DNA from: Biscogniauxia marginata
Taxonomy: Eukaryota > Ascomycota > Sordariomycetes > Xylariales > Xylariaceae
Assembly (NCBI GenBank): GCA_022695795.1
Contig: MU404084.1
Coordinates: 1-64,000 of the forward strand
Direction of reading: 5' to 3'
DNA: 64,000 nucleotides
Made by a program: the position numbers and the translations under genes. Position 1 is the stretch's first letter. Every line of letters starts with the position of its first letter. Of this stretch, positions 32,296-43,334 are shown piece after piece. The notes under the pieces were generated by a model, which saw only the letters and a list, made by a program, of their open reading frames with translations, was not told where the DNA came from and did no database searches.

Positions 32296-33564
32296 ATGAA
32301 ATCACTCGCTCTAGCACTACTGCTCTCGCCTGTCACCGGTGCTCTCCTTCGTCCGCGACAGATCACCAGTGGCTGCTGCTTTCAATTAGCATCGGTTGGT
32401 GTCGTAAACAAAACCGTGACCGAGGACCACGTCGGCGAGCTGCTTCTTGGAGGAGCCTTCCAACAGGGTGGCTTCTGCTTGGACAAGTCAACCAAGACCA
32501 TCAAGGATGGCCTCAAGCACAATTGCTTCATGAGATCACCAACCCACCAGTTCCAATGTTTTGCAGGCATTGTTGGCGCAACGGCTTTTGACATCGCACC
32601 TCCAAAGGAAGATGGAAGATACTCTCTCACCTACGACGGTAGCCCCGGCGTTTTCTATGCTTGCCCGGTGGGTTCTAGCGCCAACGCGTACTACGATATC
32701 TACTCAGAAAAGAAGGCGGACAAGACCGGATGTGTTCCTGTCGCCCTAGAACTCTCAAATGAGACGCCAGAGTGCGCTGGAGGCAATCCCATCGTGAGCA
32801 GCAGCATCAGCACTGGTACGGCGGCCCCCCAGCAGAACTCTAAGGTACGACGCACCTCCCAGGTTATTCTAGCTGAGCCAACCCCGGTTATGACACGCAC
32901 TGTTGTCTTGCCTGCCTATACCCATAGCTCTGAGGTGGATACCTTATCGAGCACTGTTCCTACGACTGTCAAAAGCCCCCAATCACCAGCCGCGGAACCC
33001 TCTACAGCGTCTCAAGTATGCTCAGTATCGCCTTCCTCGCCATCGATTGCTCCTTTTAGGGTAGGCTATCCCGATCCATCTTCCCCTGATGGTATCAAGG
33101 ATACTTCAGGAGAGGCTTCCATTTCGCCAGTCAACAGCACCATCCTTCAATACGCCATCCCAAACACATTTTCTCCACCAAGGGCTGATATTAAAGCCTC
33201 ATTGTGTGCTCTTCAATTCCGGATGCCAGTATGTACGACGCTTCCAGACGGATATCCGTGCTATACGTTCAGCGGTTTGGAGCAAGAGGTACTTTCAAAC
33301 TCCGGCATGACTTTTAACCTCACCTTGGACGATGCCGATGCGACATGGGATGGCGCAGCTCTGCATCAGGTCTTTCCTGGTGAAAACACAATCCTCGGCA
33401 CGTTTGAGTGCGGCAGCGACGGAAAAGGCGGCCACGGTGGTCGAAAAATGCAATGGCTTGTGAGCAGTGTAAGGGACTTCAGTCTCGAATTCTTCCATGC
33501 CGGAGTTGGCGAAAGCCCAGAGTTCGATGACGGAATCGGCGCCTGGATTGTCCCCTGTTCATAA
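32296..33564 (+). CDS. Secreted But2-domain protein
   Basis: Single exon, 422 residues. The chosen ATG at 32296 is in good context (CAACCATGA) and starts a signal peptide (MKSLALALLLSPVTGALL) followed by RPRQ, a likely processing site. Residues about 20-160 form a Cys-containing domain with SGCCFQLASVG and HQFQCFAG, typical of secreted fungal proteins with a But2 tail. A Ser/Thr/Pro-rich linker (about 165-300) should be heavily O-glycosylated. The C-terminal 120 residues (CALQFRMPVC through GIGAWIVPC) match the But2 C-terminal domain. That name comes from a fission yeast ubiquitin-like-binding protein, but in filamentous fungi the domain is mostly on secreted or wall proteins of unknown role. 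Cell-wall or extracellular location is inferred. Confidence 0.75.
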   Translation: MKSLALALLLSPVTGALLRPRQITSGCCFQLASVGVVNKTVTEDHVGELLLGGAFQQGGFCLDKSTKTIKDGLKHNCFMRSPTHQFQCFAGIVGATAFDIAPPKEDGRYSLTYDGSPGVFYACPVGSSANAYYDIYSEKKADKTGCVPVALELSNETPECAGGNPIVSSSISTGTAAPQQNSKVRRTSQVILAEPTPVMTRTVVLPAYTHSSEVDTLSSTVPTTVKSPQSPAAEPSTASQVCSVSPSSPSIAPFRVGYPDPSSPDGIKDTSGEASISPVNSTILQYAIPNTFSPPRADIKASLCALQFRMPVCTTLPDGYPCYTFSGLEQEVLSNSGMTFNLTLDDADATWDGAALHQVFPGENTILGTFECGSDGKGGHGGRKMQWLVSSVRDFSLEFFHAGVGESPEFDDGIGAWIVPCS

Positions 33565-34161
33565 ATTACCTCTGCTGTGTCAAGATTTGCGATGACGGAT
33601 CTTCGAACCGGTTTCTTGGCATAGCAAGAGGAGGAATCCAAATGTAAGATAACGAAACCCCTCTCACGATTTTGGAGGAGCCATTGTGATCATACATGGC
33701 ATATTCTTTCTAGAGGAGGACGACAGCTCGGTAATGGTAATGGTAAAATGGCGGATTAGTAAAGGGGTTTTGACGGGCTAGCATGCCGGTGGTGTAAGTA
33801 ATCAAGCGAAGCTGATACGAGTTAGGTGACTGTATTTTAGACTCATAATGCATCTTCCCCTCCCATGTATATTCGGTTAGTTACTTTGTCGGTGAATCCG
33901 ACTCCATTCTTGGTCAATAGCTTGTGGTAGCCTTATGGAGATATCGGTGCTAGTAGTGATGATATACCTAACACCAAGAATATAACTGTACGTTGGAGGT
34001 ACTTAAAGGGGCATAGTAGACATTGGAGAACGAAAATATGCTTGCGAAACTAGTACAATATCCTCTCTCCGTGGAGCCGACTAATGTTATAGCCTAACCT
34101 AGGACAACAACATATGTACACGCAAAAGAAGCAACACCCCAGAACAGAATTCACGATCCTA
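33565..34161. other. Convergent 3' flanks
   Basis: Sequence between two convergent genes with nothing recognisable except short poly-purine stretches. Confidence 0.4.
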
Positions 34162-35610
34162 TCAAGCCTTCGCCTCAGCAGCGAGTCCCTCTCGGCGGCT
34201 CACGCTCAGCGGGTCAAAGTACGGCCTCTCACCGAGCCCGACGCTCCGAGACCCAGTGCGCTCACCGAGGTTGTCCTGGATGTAATCCGGGGTGGCGGCG
34301 TGGTACACGCTCCGGTTGTCCCATATGGCAAGGTCGTTGACGTTCTGCCAGCGGTGGCGCACCTGCAGGTCGTGGTTCTCGACGACGAGGCCGAGGAGCC
34401 AGGCGAGCAGGGCGTCGGACTCGGCGGCGGCGAGCCCGTGGACGCTCTTGACGTGGTGGCCGATGGCGAAGACGCTGCGCCAGCCCGTCACGGGGTTGGT
34501 GCGCACGACGGGGTGCACGGCCTCGAGCGCGGCGCCGACGTTGTCGGGGGACCCGCGCTCGCCCGCGTAGAGCCGGAAGTTGTGCGCCGAGGCGGCGGCC
34601 TGGAAGTCGGGCTGCGCGTAGTAGCCCGTCAGCGTGGAGAGGAAGGCTTGCACGGGCTTGGAGATGCGGTCGTATACTTCGTAGCCCGAGGCCCAGAGGG
34701 TGTCTGTTTGAGTGGGTACGTTAGATTCGGGGGGTTTTTTTGGGGGGGTTTTTTTTTCTATACTTGGTCCGGAAAGGAGACGGAAAGGGAGGAGATGTTT
34801 GACAAATTGCGAAGAGAAAAGAAAAGAAAAGAAAAAGTTGACATACCACCTCCCGTCTTGGGCAGCTGCGTCAGCCTCAGGAGCGCGTAGTCGCTCGGCA
34901 CGGGCTCGAAGGTGATGTCCGAGTGCCACTCGCGGCGGCGGCTCTGGACGCGCTGCGGGTCGAGCCGCGTGCCAGCGTAGATCTTCTTGGCCTGCACCGA
35001 CGAGATGACGCTGATCTCGTCGTCGCCGACGCCCTCTTCGCGCGCCGCGTTGGACACGGGGTGGATGTGCAGCCGCGACGTCGCCGGCTTGCCCGTCAGC
35101 TCGCCGAGCCGCTGCACCAGCTCCTTCTGCAGCTCGTGCGTCACGCCGTCCTGCTTCCGGAAGAATGCCACGCCCCGGCGGGAGACTGTCCGCCACAGTT
35201 GGTCAGCTTGTGAATAGTTCTCAGGGGTAGCTGGAGAGGCCGGGGATTCTAGTGGATAGGGGATGAGAAAAGGGGGAGGGCTTCTTACTCGTGATCGCCA
35301 GGTCGCGGAGGAGTTCATCCGAGTTAGGAGCCCGGATCCACTCGGCTAGGTCTACGTCGACGAACTCCGTGCCGATGACCGGTGTGACATCGAATTTTTC
35401 AAACTGGTCCAGGGCGCCGCTCAGCTTCAGGGGCTCCTTGTGGCCCGTCTCGAGCTTGGGCAGCTCTTCTTCTATCTCTGTGCTGCCGACGGCATAGCTG
35501 TTGCCGCCCTTGGGAACCCTTTTCGTAGGGGTCTCCTCTTCACTTTGGGGAATGCCCTGCTTGGTGTTATCAACGACGGGAACGACCGCCTCAGTCGCGG
35601 ATGGAGCCAT
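34162..35610 (-). CDS. TauD-type 2-oxoglutarate-dependent dioxygenase
   Basis: Three exons, 35610..35289, 35185..34847 and 34703..34162, 400 residues with phases closing. Splice signals are GTAAGA/ACAG and GTATGT/ACAG. The iron triad is visible: EWHSD (H195, D197) and the distal His in NRSVYHAATPDY (about H355). An Arg near 373 (GSRSVGLGERPYF) can hold 2-oxoglutarate. The layout matches fungal sulfonate/taurine dioxygenases such as yeast Jlp1, which release sulfite from organic sulfonates. Substrate is inferred; related fungal TauD proteins act on other acids. No signal peptide is visible, so it is probably cytosolic. The second intron carries long A and C homopolymer runs on the coding strand. 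Codon use in exon 3 is strongly GC-rich. Confidence 0.85.
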
Positions 35611-37430
35611 ATTGACAGTTTCGCGATATAGTAGGTTTAGGACAGGTCGATATATTAGTTACAACTATGGGCTATAGATGGACATTTTCCGGATCAGTCT
35701 AACGTACGATTGTCCTTCTTATATGGCATAATACCTTCGTTGATTCCAGTGTTCCGATGTTGGAGTATGGCGATCTACGAGTACATAGAGATAAGAGATT
35801 GTGCCACTCGAAGTCATTCTGTCGCCATCTGTTGACGTTGCCATTTGGAGATGTGCACCGTCAAATAGGCCTCAGGATTGGGCCCTCGCACTCCAGAGAC
35901 GCCATTCCATACATAAGACTACTCCGTAGCGATGTCGAATGAAGTGAGCTGTTCGTAGGCGAGGACGTTGTTATTGGATGTCCTGGCTGCGGGGAAATGT
36001 AGACTATCGTCTGATAGTGACATGCCCAGCAAGTTTGACGTGCTAAGGAGCTATTATCTCGACAAATGACGTGTTTTTGGACACTGACACCCGCCGAGTG
36101 ACTCAAAGTGAGGCTGCTAGTCGTTACTATGTAGATGCATAGATAAATTGAATTGGATTGGCCTGTTTCTAGGTATCATTACTTCGTGGCGTTGTCTCTC
36201 CAGGACAGAGCGTGGGACAATAGTAAATATAAGGTCACACTTTACTAGTTGAACTGCTTAAATAACGACTGTAAGTTGCATTGATGTAACTGTCTTGCAC
36301 ACGGACAGGTTATAACTCAGCGGGGAACCAGCAATCAGGATGATGATGGTGTTGCCGGAATATGCGATAGTAATTCCACGATACCCCCATGCAACCCTAT
36401 AACTTGATGCAGTCGAAATACTACCAGTGTATGTCGATAACAAGCTACTACGACATAGTCTAGTTGCAACCTTGCATTCCCCACTCGATTCCAACATCAT
36501 TACAAGGAAGTCGTCAATTAAAAGCCTCATCAGGACAAGGTTGGGTATACCGGAGGAAATACATTGCCTGGACTGTACATGTCCTTCAGCCTCTTCAGCC
36601 TCTCTAGTCACTCTTTGCGAAATAACCTAAGGGCGTTCACGCTTTCCGGACGAGTAATACCCCAGCGTCCTTGGTCCAAGACCAGGCCCCGATGCCTGAT
36701 TACCTCGTCAACCCAAACCGATCCTATCAATAATCGTGTTTCTTACTTCTTCTGATGCTTCTGGGTTATAACAGCCACTAATCCTCCATACCAAGCCGCG
36801 TTTCCTGTTGGCAAAGGCAGAAGTATTTCTCGGGCTTGAAGCTTTACCATGCGCGTGGTAGATCGTGAGGCCAACCAGGGGCATATGCGGAGGGAGGACT
36901 AGCCACCAAAATAGTTATGATCTCATCCGTGAATGCTGCTATAGATACAGAGCGAAAAGTCAAACAAGCAGGCATGTCGCATAACGGTGCAGTTGCCGTA
37001 AGGTATTTGTAGGGGACTGCTACAATAATTAGCCAACCATGTCGCTCAAGGATACCTATAGGTGACATACTCTCAACGGCATTCTCTATAAGCATGGTCC
37101 CAGGTATCCCAAACCTTTGTTTGTTGACAATAGCTTCTTCGATGCCATTATTCTCTAGAACCCAGTAGAAATAAAGCACAATGCTATACATTCTATTTAT
37201 CTATCCAGCTACGAGCTAAGTTCTGGATGCGAGATGCCTGCGGCGACTACTTCGCCCTTGGCACTTGGATGTCATATACATAGGTAACTACCTATGTAAC
37301 TTATTAGATTCACTATTGTATATTCAATTATAGTGCCAGTTAAGACGTATCTTTATTAACAGAAACTTGCTGCCTTGTTAACACCTGGAAAATGCAGCTG
37401 CTGGCCCCTTATCACATAGTCTGACCACAT
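35611..37430. other. Gene-poor stretch
   Basis: No supported gene. Two minus-strand frames (36258-36611 and 36844-37191) share a weak local likeness (IIILIAGSPLSY and IITILVASPPSAY). I cannot assign them. Confidence 0.35.
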
Positions 37431-39524
37431 TCAACCCTCGTGATTCATGTCTCGTAGCAAGTCCACGATGGCCATTTATCCTCGCATTCCCGTAACCTGT
37501 AGTGGAGTATGGTTAGATTTATTTCGACAATCCATATCGGCGCCTTTGTTAACAAGCCACTGCATGATTGAGTTGTGCCCCATAGCTGCTGCCAAGTGTA
37601 GAGCTGTCCAGCCGTTGCAGTCTCTCGTCTCAATGTTAGCACCTTTATCTATGAGTAGCTCCACATCAGATGCGTGTCCATGATATGCTGCAAGCATTAA
37701 TGGCGTTTTACCAGAATTATCCGTAGCATCAATAGTAGCGCCCTTTTCGAGAAGTAACTGTATGCAATCTGGTCGACAACCATTATTTGCTGCCGAACAG
37801 AGCGGTGTTCGACCATGTCTATTCCTCGCATCAACTGTTGCATTGTTGTCCAGAAGCAACTGAATCATCGTATTGTTTCCATGGTACGCTGCACGCCACA
37901 ATGGTGTCTCGTCACAGCCGCTTTTGTGGTCTATGTTGGCTCCTCTGTTTAGAAGTAATTGAGCCACCGTCTCGTATCCTTTGCCCACTGCATGCCATAG
38001 TGGTGTGTAGCCATTATCATCCCAACACTCTATATCAACGCGTTTTTCTAAGAGTAAGTTGAGTAAATACGTATTACCTATCATTACTGCCTCTAATAAC
38101 AATGCTCTACCCCCTTGTTCGAGGATGTCAGCCCTATCTAACAGTGTGAGAATATCCTCGTTCTGTAAGTACGGCTGTATTGATTTCGCCATATTGCGCA
38201 TTTCGAAGGCCACTAGTTCCTTTCGTGGATGTTGAAGAAGAAATTCCATCAAACCTTTTTCAGAGAACCCGTGGATCGAGTCTCCGTGCATGGCACGGAA
38301 TACGGCATCAGTAATCGTTATTTTCATCTCATGTTTGAGAAAAAGGTCCATCAATATTCTTGCATGATACGTATTTGTGGCGGCCAACACTATCATCCCC
38401 TCGGTGATGGGCCTCGTCACAACACGTGTCTCTAAAACATCTTCAATAAGTTTCCAATCATTCGATTTTATCCCTTGTAAAAGGATAACATCGTCAAGGC
38501 TTTCTAAGGAGGATAAACCCCCATCTAATGTTGAATGTTGGGGAAAGGTTGCTAGCTGAGGTCTTTCATCACACAGGTACGAAAATGTGTCCCGGATGAC
38601 ATCTTTGATAGACTTCGTATGGTCTGCGACCAGTCTCTTGTCGCTCTTCGTATGTGTACACAATCCGAGTAAAGCGTATACTTTATCCCGATCATCTGAG
38701 GCTTCCGAGCCAGAAAACCTCATAAGAAGCGAGTAAAGATCTCGTCCTCGAGCTGAACTCAAAGTTCTTGTCGAAAACCCAGGCATTAAATACAAAACAG
38801 CCTGACAGTGAGGGCTTGGTTCGACTCCGATCAGACGGGGGTATACGGCAAAGATACGGGCTGGGACCCATTTAGTGCCACAATAGACTAACGCTTTACG
38901 AGCACTGGCAACTTCTTGTAGAATCCATACTCTGCGGAACCAAGAACGTTGGAGAAGGTCCATCAGACCCTGGCGCTGTCTGATTGTCCAATTGGGGTCT
39001 GAAGCCTGGAATACCGACTGTGTGATGCCCCATGCATTATCCCATCTTATATCGTCACGTTCCCGAATAGCAGAAATATCACGAACACGCTTCTGTAGCT
39101 CTTCAAGAGTAGCCATGACAGCCCTTGTTGAGTCCGTTAGCCGACCGAGATAGAATAGAACCCGTTCAGCACCCCCGTAGATCTTTGTCATCCGCTGTAC
39201 CTGATGCCCTCGCTCATGGGGATTGTCTTAGTCAATGCAAATGGCGTCAATCCATAGGTATCGGTCTATATTCTCATGGCGAAGGTCGTGGAGCATAAGG
39301 CACAGATTCAGCGTAACATCAAGTATTTTGCCCTGTACGTTGATACGGTGGGCCCTCGATGTTGAGCCCCATGTATACGATACAGCTTCGTAAGGGATGA
39401 CGTTGGTATCGAGTGTCGTTTGAATCAATTCACATTCAATGTCCTCATCTGCTCCTCCTTGTAGACGCACTAGTCGGAAGGCCTGCCCTTTGAGATCGAG
39501 CGGTTCGTATGTGACTCTATTCAT
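37431..39524 (-). pseudogene. HET-domain ankyrin protein gene with two premature stops
   Basis: The start MNRVTYEPLDL at 39524 opens a HET domain: YEAVSYTWGS, then LWIDAICID, then a TAA (39228-39230). The same frame continues DNPHERGHQVQRMTKIYGGA, VRRVWILQEV-like FRRVWILQEV, and the HET C-terminal part. From about residue 460 come six to seven ankyrin repeats (NGYTPLWHAVGKGYE, GRTPLCSAANNG, GWTALHLAAAMGH). The frame hits a second TAA at 37476-37478 inside the last repeat, then continues MAIVDLLRDMNHEG to TGA at 37431. The family normally has Gln after IDAICID, so CAA to TAA is the simplest explanation. HET proteins trigger incompatibility death when unlike strains fuse. With one stop suppressed the rest is open, so decay is recent. 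Confidence 0.85.
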
Positions 39525-41153
39525 AGTGTCTGTGGCCTGTGGGAACGGTTTTGTCTTTCGGATAACATTGGGAGTTTTGATTACGTTCGATATTGACCAT
39601 GGTAGCTTGTATTTAGACAAAACATTAGTTGCATGTCTAGGAGGTTGGAAGAACCTCGAATTACTCACACAGAAGGACCCGGTAATGTCCACAATATTAT
39701 TACGTGTCAGCGGTGACACTAATTAGGTACTCAATAGCCCCGGAATACCGTAAGATTGTGGTAAAAAGCAGGGGACAAAGACTTTATTGGATTGCTCAAG
39801 AACGGACCGATCTGACAGTAATCTGTTGGCCTTCCTAGGAGTGCACACTTTGATATCTGTCTAAGCAATGATAGAACGATGAACTGCTCAGATTGGCTTG
39901 GGTGGTTTAGGGAGAAGGGAAAGTTTTGAAGTAAAGGCAGTGAGGCTACGTGCCCGACTCTACTGACAACTCGTTCTGCTGCTGTGTAACTTGTCACCGT
40001 CATATTCCATGCATTAGGTACGCAGCTCTTATGTAGAAAAGCCCCCTAGCCTGCAGTATATCAAGAGCATTATCCGATAGAGACGAGTATGTAGTAAATC
40101 TACATAAAATAAAAGGAAAATGGTGTTTCATAAGTTTTGTGGCTTTCTTTTCTATTTTGATACATGTTAATAAAGTGAAGTACCTTGGATGTTAAGGGCT
40201 AGAGTACTGGAGGGTTGGTGTAGAGGAGAACGATAATAGCATGTAAAAGGCACCGTATCTTAGATTCCTAGGTAGTAGCCGTAGTTGGAGTTCCTTCCGT
40301 AATTACTGCGTTGTTAATCCTATTCAAAGGTACAACAGTATAATATTAGTTTTTAGTAAAAACCTGGCTATGCAGATACGGATTTAAAACGGTAAATAAG
40401 TCAGTATAGGCACAGAATATTTACACTTTCAATTTAAACAACTTGTCAAACAACCCGACCTAGCCTTAACCTCGACAACGAGAAGTGAAAGAAAGGGAAA
40501 GGGAAAGAAAAAAGAAAGCTAAATTCTTGATAACTTGGATTCCATTTCCTCGACTAATCCAACAAGTACCATTTCACCAATGAAGCCAATCTGCCTGCTC
40601 GTCTACTATATTGCTACCCTCACTGAAGTTGTTACCCTCTAGGCTTTTGCTACCGGCGCCTTTTTTCCACGGCCTATTATACGTAATACTACCAAATCAC
40701 TGCCTCCCCTGTAGGTAGTTTGACAACCATCTCAGGGAATTCAAGAGATGACGCGTCACCCACGCGGCTTTATTATGGTGAAATAACCTTTTGCTGTAAC
40801 ATGATAATGCCATTATGAATAAATAAAAAATCGCAGCTAATGTTTAATCAGCAGATACATATCACACCTCTTGGCACACCGCCTGTAAAACCCATCTCCA
40901 CATCAACGGTCACTGAAGCCGGCGGATGGACAAAAACAATCCAGCCAAGTTTCAGGGGTGCCCTGCTGTGGCGACCACCCTTATCACAGGCCGTCGCCGT
41001 GCTCCTGTAGGTGAGAGTAGGTAACCTCCGCCGTAGATTCCAGGCGAACATAAAAACCTTCACGAGGGCCAAGGGATCCTGTCATCAGTTCTTCTAACGA
41101 GACACCGGGTCTGCCCACCTTCAAAAAGAAAAGAGGAAAAGACAGCATTAACT
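39525..41153. other. Gene-free stretch
   Basis: No gene supported. It includes the probable promoter of the HET-ankyrin gene and, at the right, of the deaminase-like gene. A short GAAAGG-rich tract lies near 40490. Confidence 0.4.
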
Positions 41154-41857
41154 ATGACGGTCACAGACTCGAGCGCGGCGGCTACAAAAGTCCCAAGTCT
41201 CTTCCCGGAGCGCAAGCCGATGACACCATCCCAGATTGGAGCGGGGGCGCGCGTGGCGTTGGCGGTGCAGCAGCGAGCGGTGTCCCTCGGCAAGCGACCT
41301 TTCGCGGCGGCGCTGGTGGGGCCGGACAACGAGACGGTGCTGCTCACCCACCAGTCCGTAGACCAGGTGAACCACGCCGAGAGCTCGCTCGCGCGCCTGG
41401 CCTACTTGCACTACCCGAAGGAGTTCCTATGGCAGTGCACGCTCTTCAGTACGTGGGAGCCGTGCGGTATGTGCACGACCACCATTTACGTACGTGAAGT
41501 TTTGCTTCTTCCTTTTTTTTTTTTTTTTTGTTTCGTTTTGCCGATAGTACCCGCGCCTCAGGATTATTACCCATGTAACCCGTACAAAATACGTATTGTA
41601 TTGTACGTATCTGCTGAACTGCGGCACAGTGGGCGCATATCGGGCGCATCGTCTTCGCAGGCGGCAATGACCAGCTATACGAGTTGACGGGCCCGGGCAA
41701 CCGGGAGAACTTCACGATGGACTGGCACGCCAGGGACATCCTGAAGGGGTGTCCGCAGAAGGATGTCGAGGTGATCGGGCCGCTGGAGGCGGAGGGTAGA
41801 ACAGTGGTGGAAGAGAGCGATAAATACTGGCGCAGGACGAGATCTGCGAATCGCTGA
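41154..41857 (+). CDS. Cytidine/nucleoside deaminase-like protein
   Basis: Two exons, 41154..41489 and 41630..41857, 187 residues. The intron has donor GTACGT and acceptor CACAG and contains an 18-base T run. The zinc site of the deaminase superfamily is complete: H74-A-E76 (the Glu is the proton shuttle) and P103-C104-G-M-C107. Exon 2 gives the typical strand IGRIVFAGGNDQL and the C-terminal helix. The enzyme should hydrolytically deaminate a base, nucleoside or related small molecule. Substrate is unknown; guanine, cytosine and tRNA-adenosine deaminases share this fold. It is shorter than tRNA deaminases and lacks an extra RNA-binding part, so a small-molecule substrate is more likely. No targeting signal is seen. 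Confidence 0.83.
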
Positions 41858-43334
41858 AAAGGCCGGGGGTTTTCCTACAAAGGAACAAAAAAAAGCTACG
41901 GTGAATTTGGAGTTTCAACAGGTTTTCCTCCAAGAACTAGCGTTATGTCGTCGGGCGATCAAACGATGTTCTAGCATGTTGTGCTTCTGAATGCGCTATT
42001 ACGTAGCCAGGTATATTCTTTCCTTTTCAACCTTTCCGACCTTCAGCCATGGCTGATGCAATAATCGTAACGGTGACAACAGTTCCTCTTCACTGTGTAT
42101 GTTGGTGACAGGACTTGGAGGCCTTTGGAAAGGATTCGCCAAGTTAGTCGTTCGTAGAAAGCTGATAAGCTGATCGTGAGTGGGGCAGTGCTTTTTATCT
42201 TCTGGATGTGATTGATAGCGTTTTTATTTTTATTTTTATTTCTGTTTTGGCAATCATTCGTCTTGGGTGTCGTAATCGAGCAGCAACGCTCCGAAATGAT
42301 TACACGCTGATGGGTTAATTCTAGCAGTACTAGCGCCTAGTACCCAGTGTCTGGGACGTTCAGCGTGTTGCAAGGCTGTCCTTGGCTGTGCTGCTAAGCA
42401 TTGGTGGGCCACCTGGGTTCTCTTTTTCTACCCCTGAGTGGCCCCTCCAGAGGTGCGCTACATAGTACCGTACCCCACCTGCTCCGTGTGAACACTTCGG
42501 ATTGGCGGTAGCAGTACGTATCTTAGCTAAATCAGGCGCACTAAACCACTCCCCCCCACTTGCACGGCTGCTGTGCTGCACGGCATACCTAACAAAAGCT
42601 ACAGAACGCATGTAGCTCTTCTCAGTTGCGCTAAGAGGTAGTACATAAGCCCAATTTCGGCAGTGAGGAAAAGGGGGAGGGAACGAGGGAACGAGGAAGG
42701 AAGGAATTAACAGAGAAAAGCTGCTGCCTAGGCCCTTCAACAATAGGTTACCTCATGACATTTATAGTTTTTAGGTAACAGCCTAACTATAGGCAGTTAA
42801 ATGCTTGGTGGGATATCCCGCTGCAGAAGCAGAGAACACCAGCCAGCGCAACCCCCCTGGTCCCGGTCCGGTTCCATCAAATCTCATCGGCTCCTTAATC
42901 CCCGTCACAATCCCAAGATATCCAGACTGCCAGACAGCTTTACATACTGTATGTACTATTCAGGAGGTGTACAGTGTGGGCACACATGGCACGTCACCTC
43001 GCATCTGATTCGTTGCATTCTGCATCAATTGTTTGCTCTGTCTGGTCTGCCTCAAGTTCGCGCATCTTGTTTCAATCTCCTCTTCACTGCCACCTCTAAA
43101 CCTAACCTAACCTATCGTGATCGAATTACCACAGTATACTTCAGCTCTCACAAGGTTACCTACATGACACGAATATAACACGACTACTACTACCCCTGCC
43201 CTACCACTACCGCTGCGACTGCGACGGCAACACACTTACCTTCTTTCCTATGCCCTCCCACGCCATCCCCATCCACTCGGGCTAACACAGAAAGGGGGCG
43301 AGCGCAGAATGATTGCGCTATCACTTCTCGTCCC
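41858..43334. other. Gene-free stretch upstream of the DUF3431 gene
   Basis: No supported gene. The right third is CT/CA-rich and likely promoter and leader of the downstream DUF3431 gene. Confidence 0.4.

Noticed and set aside
34114..34890. A 258-codon plus-strand frame over the dioxygenase gene
   Set aside because: It is an antisense shadow of GC-rich exons and contains an intron of homopolymer runs.
23783..39524. STAND-type gene and HET-ankyrin gene as a paired incompatibility system
   Set aside because: They are 11 kb apart with broken genes between them and no shared N-terminal motif; known pairs are adjacent.
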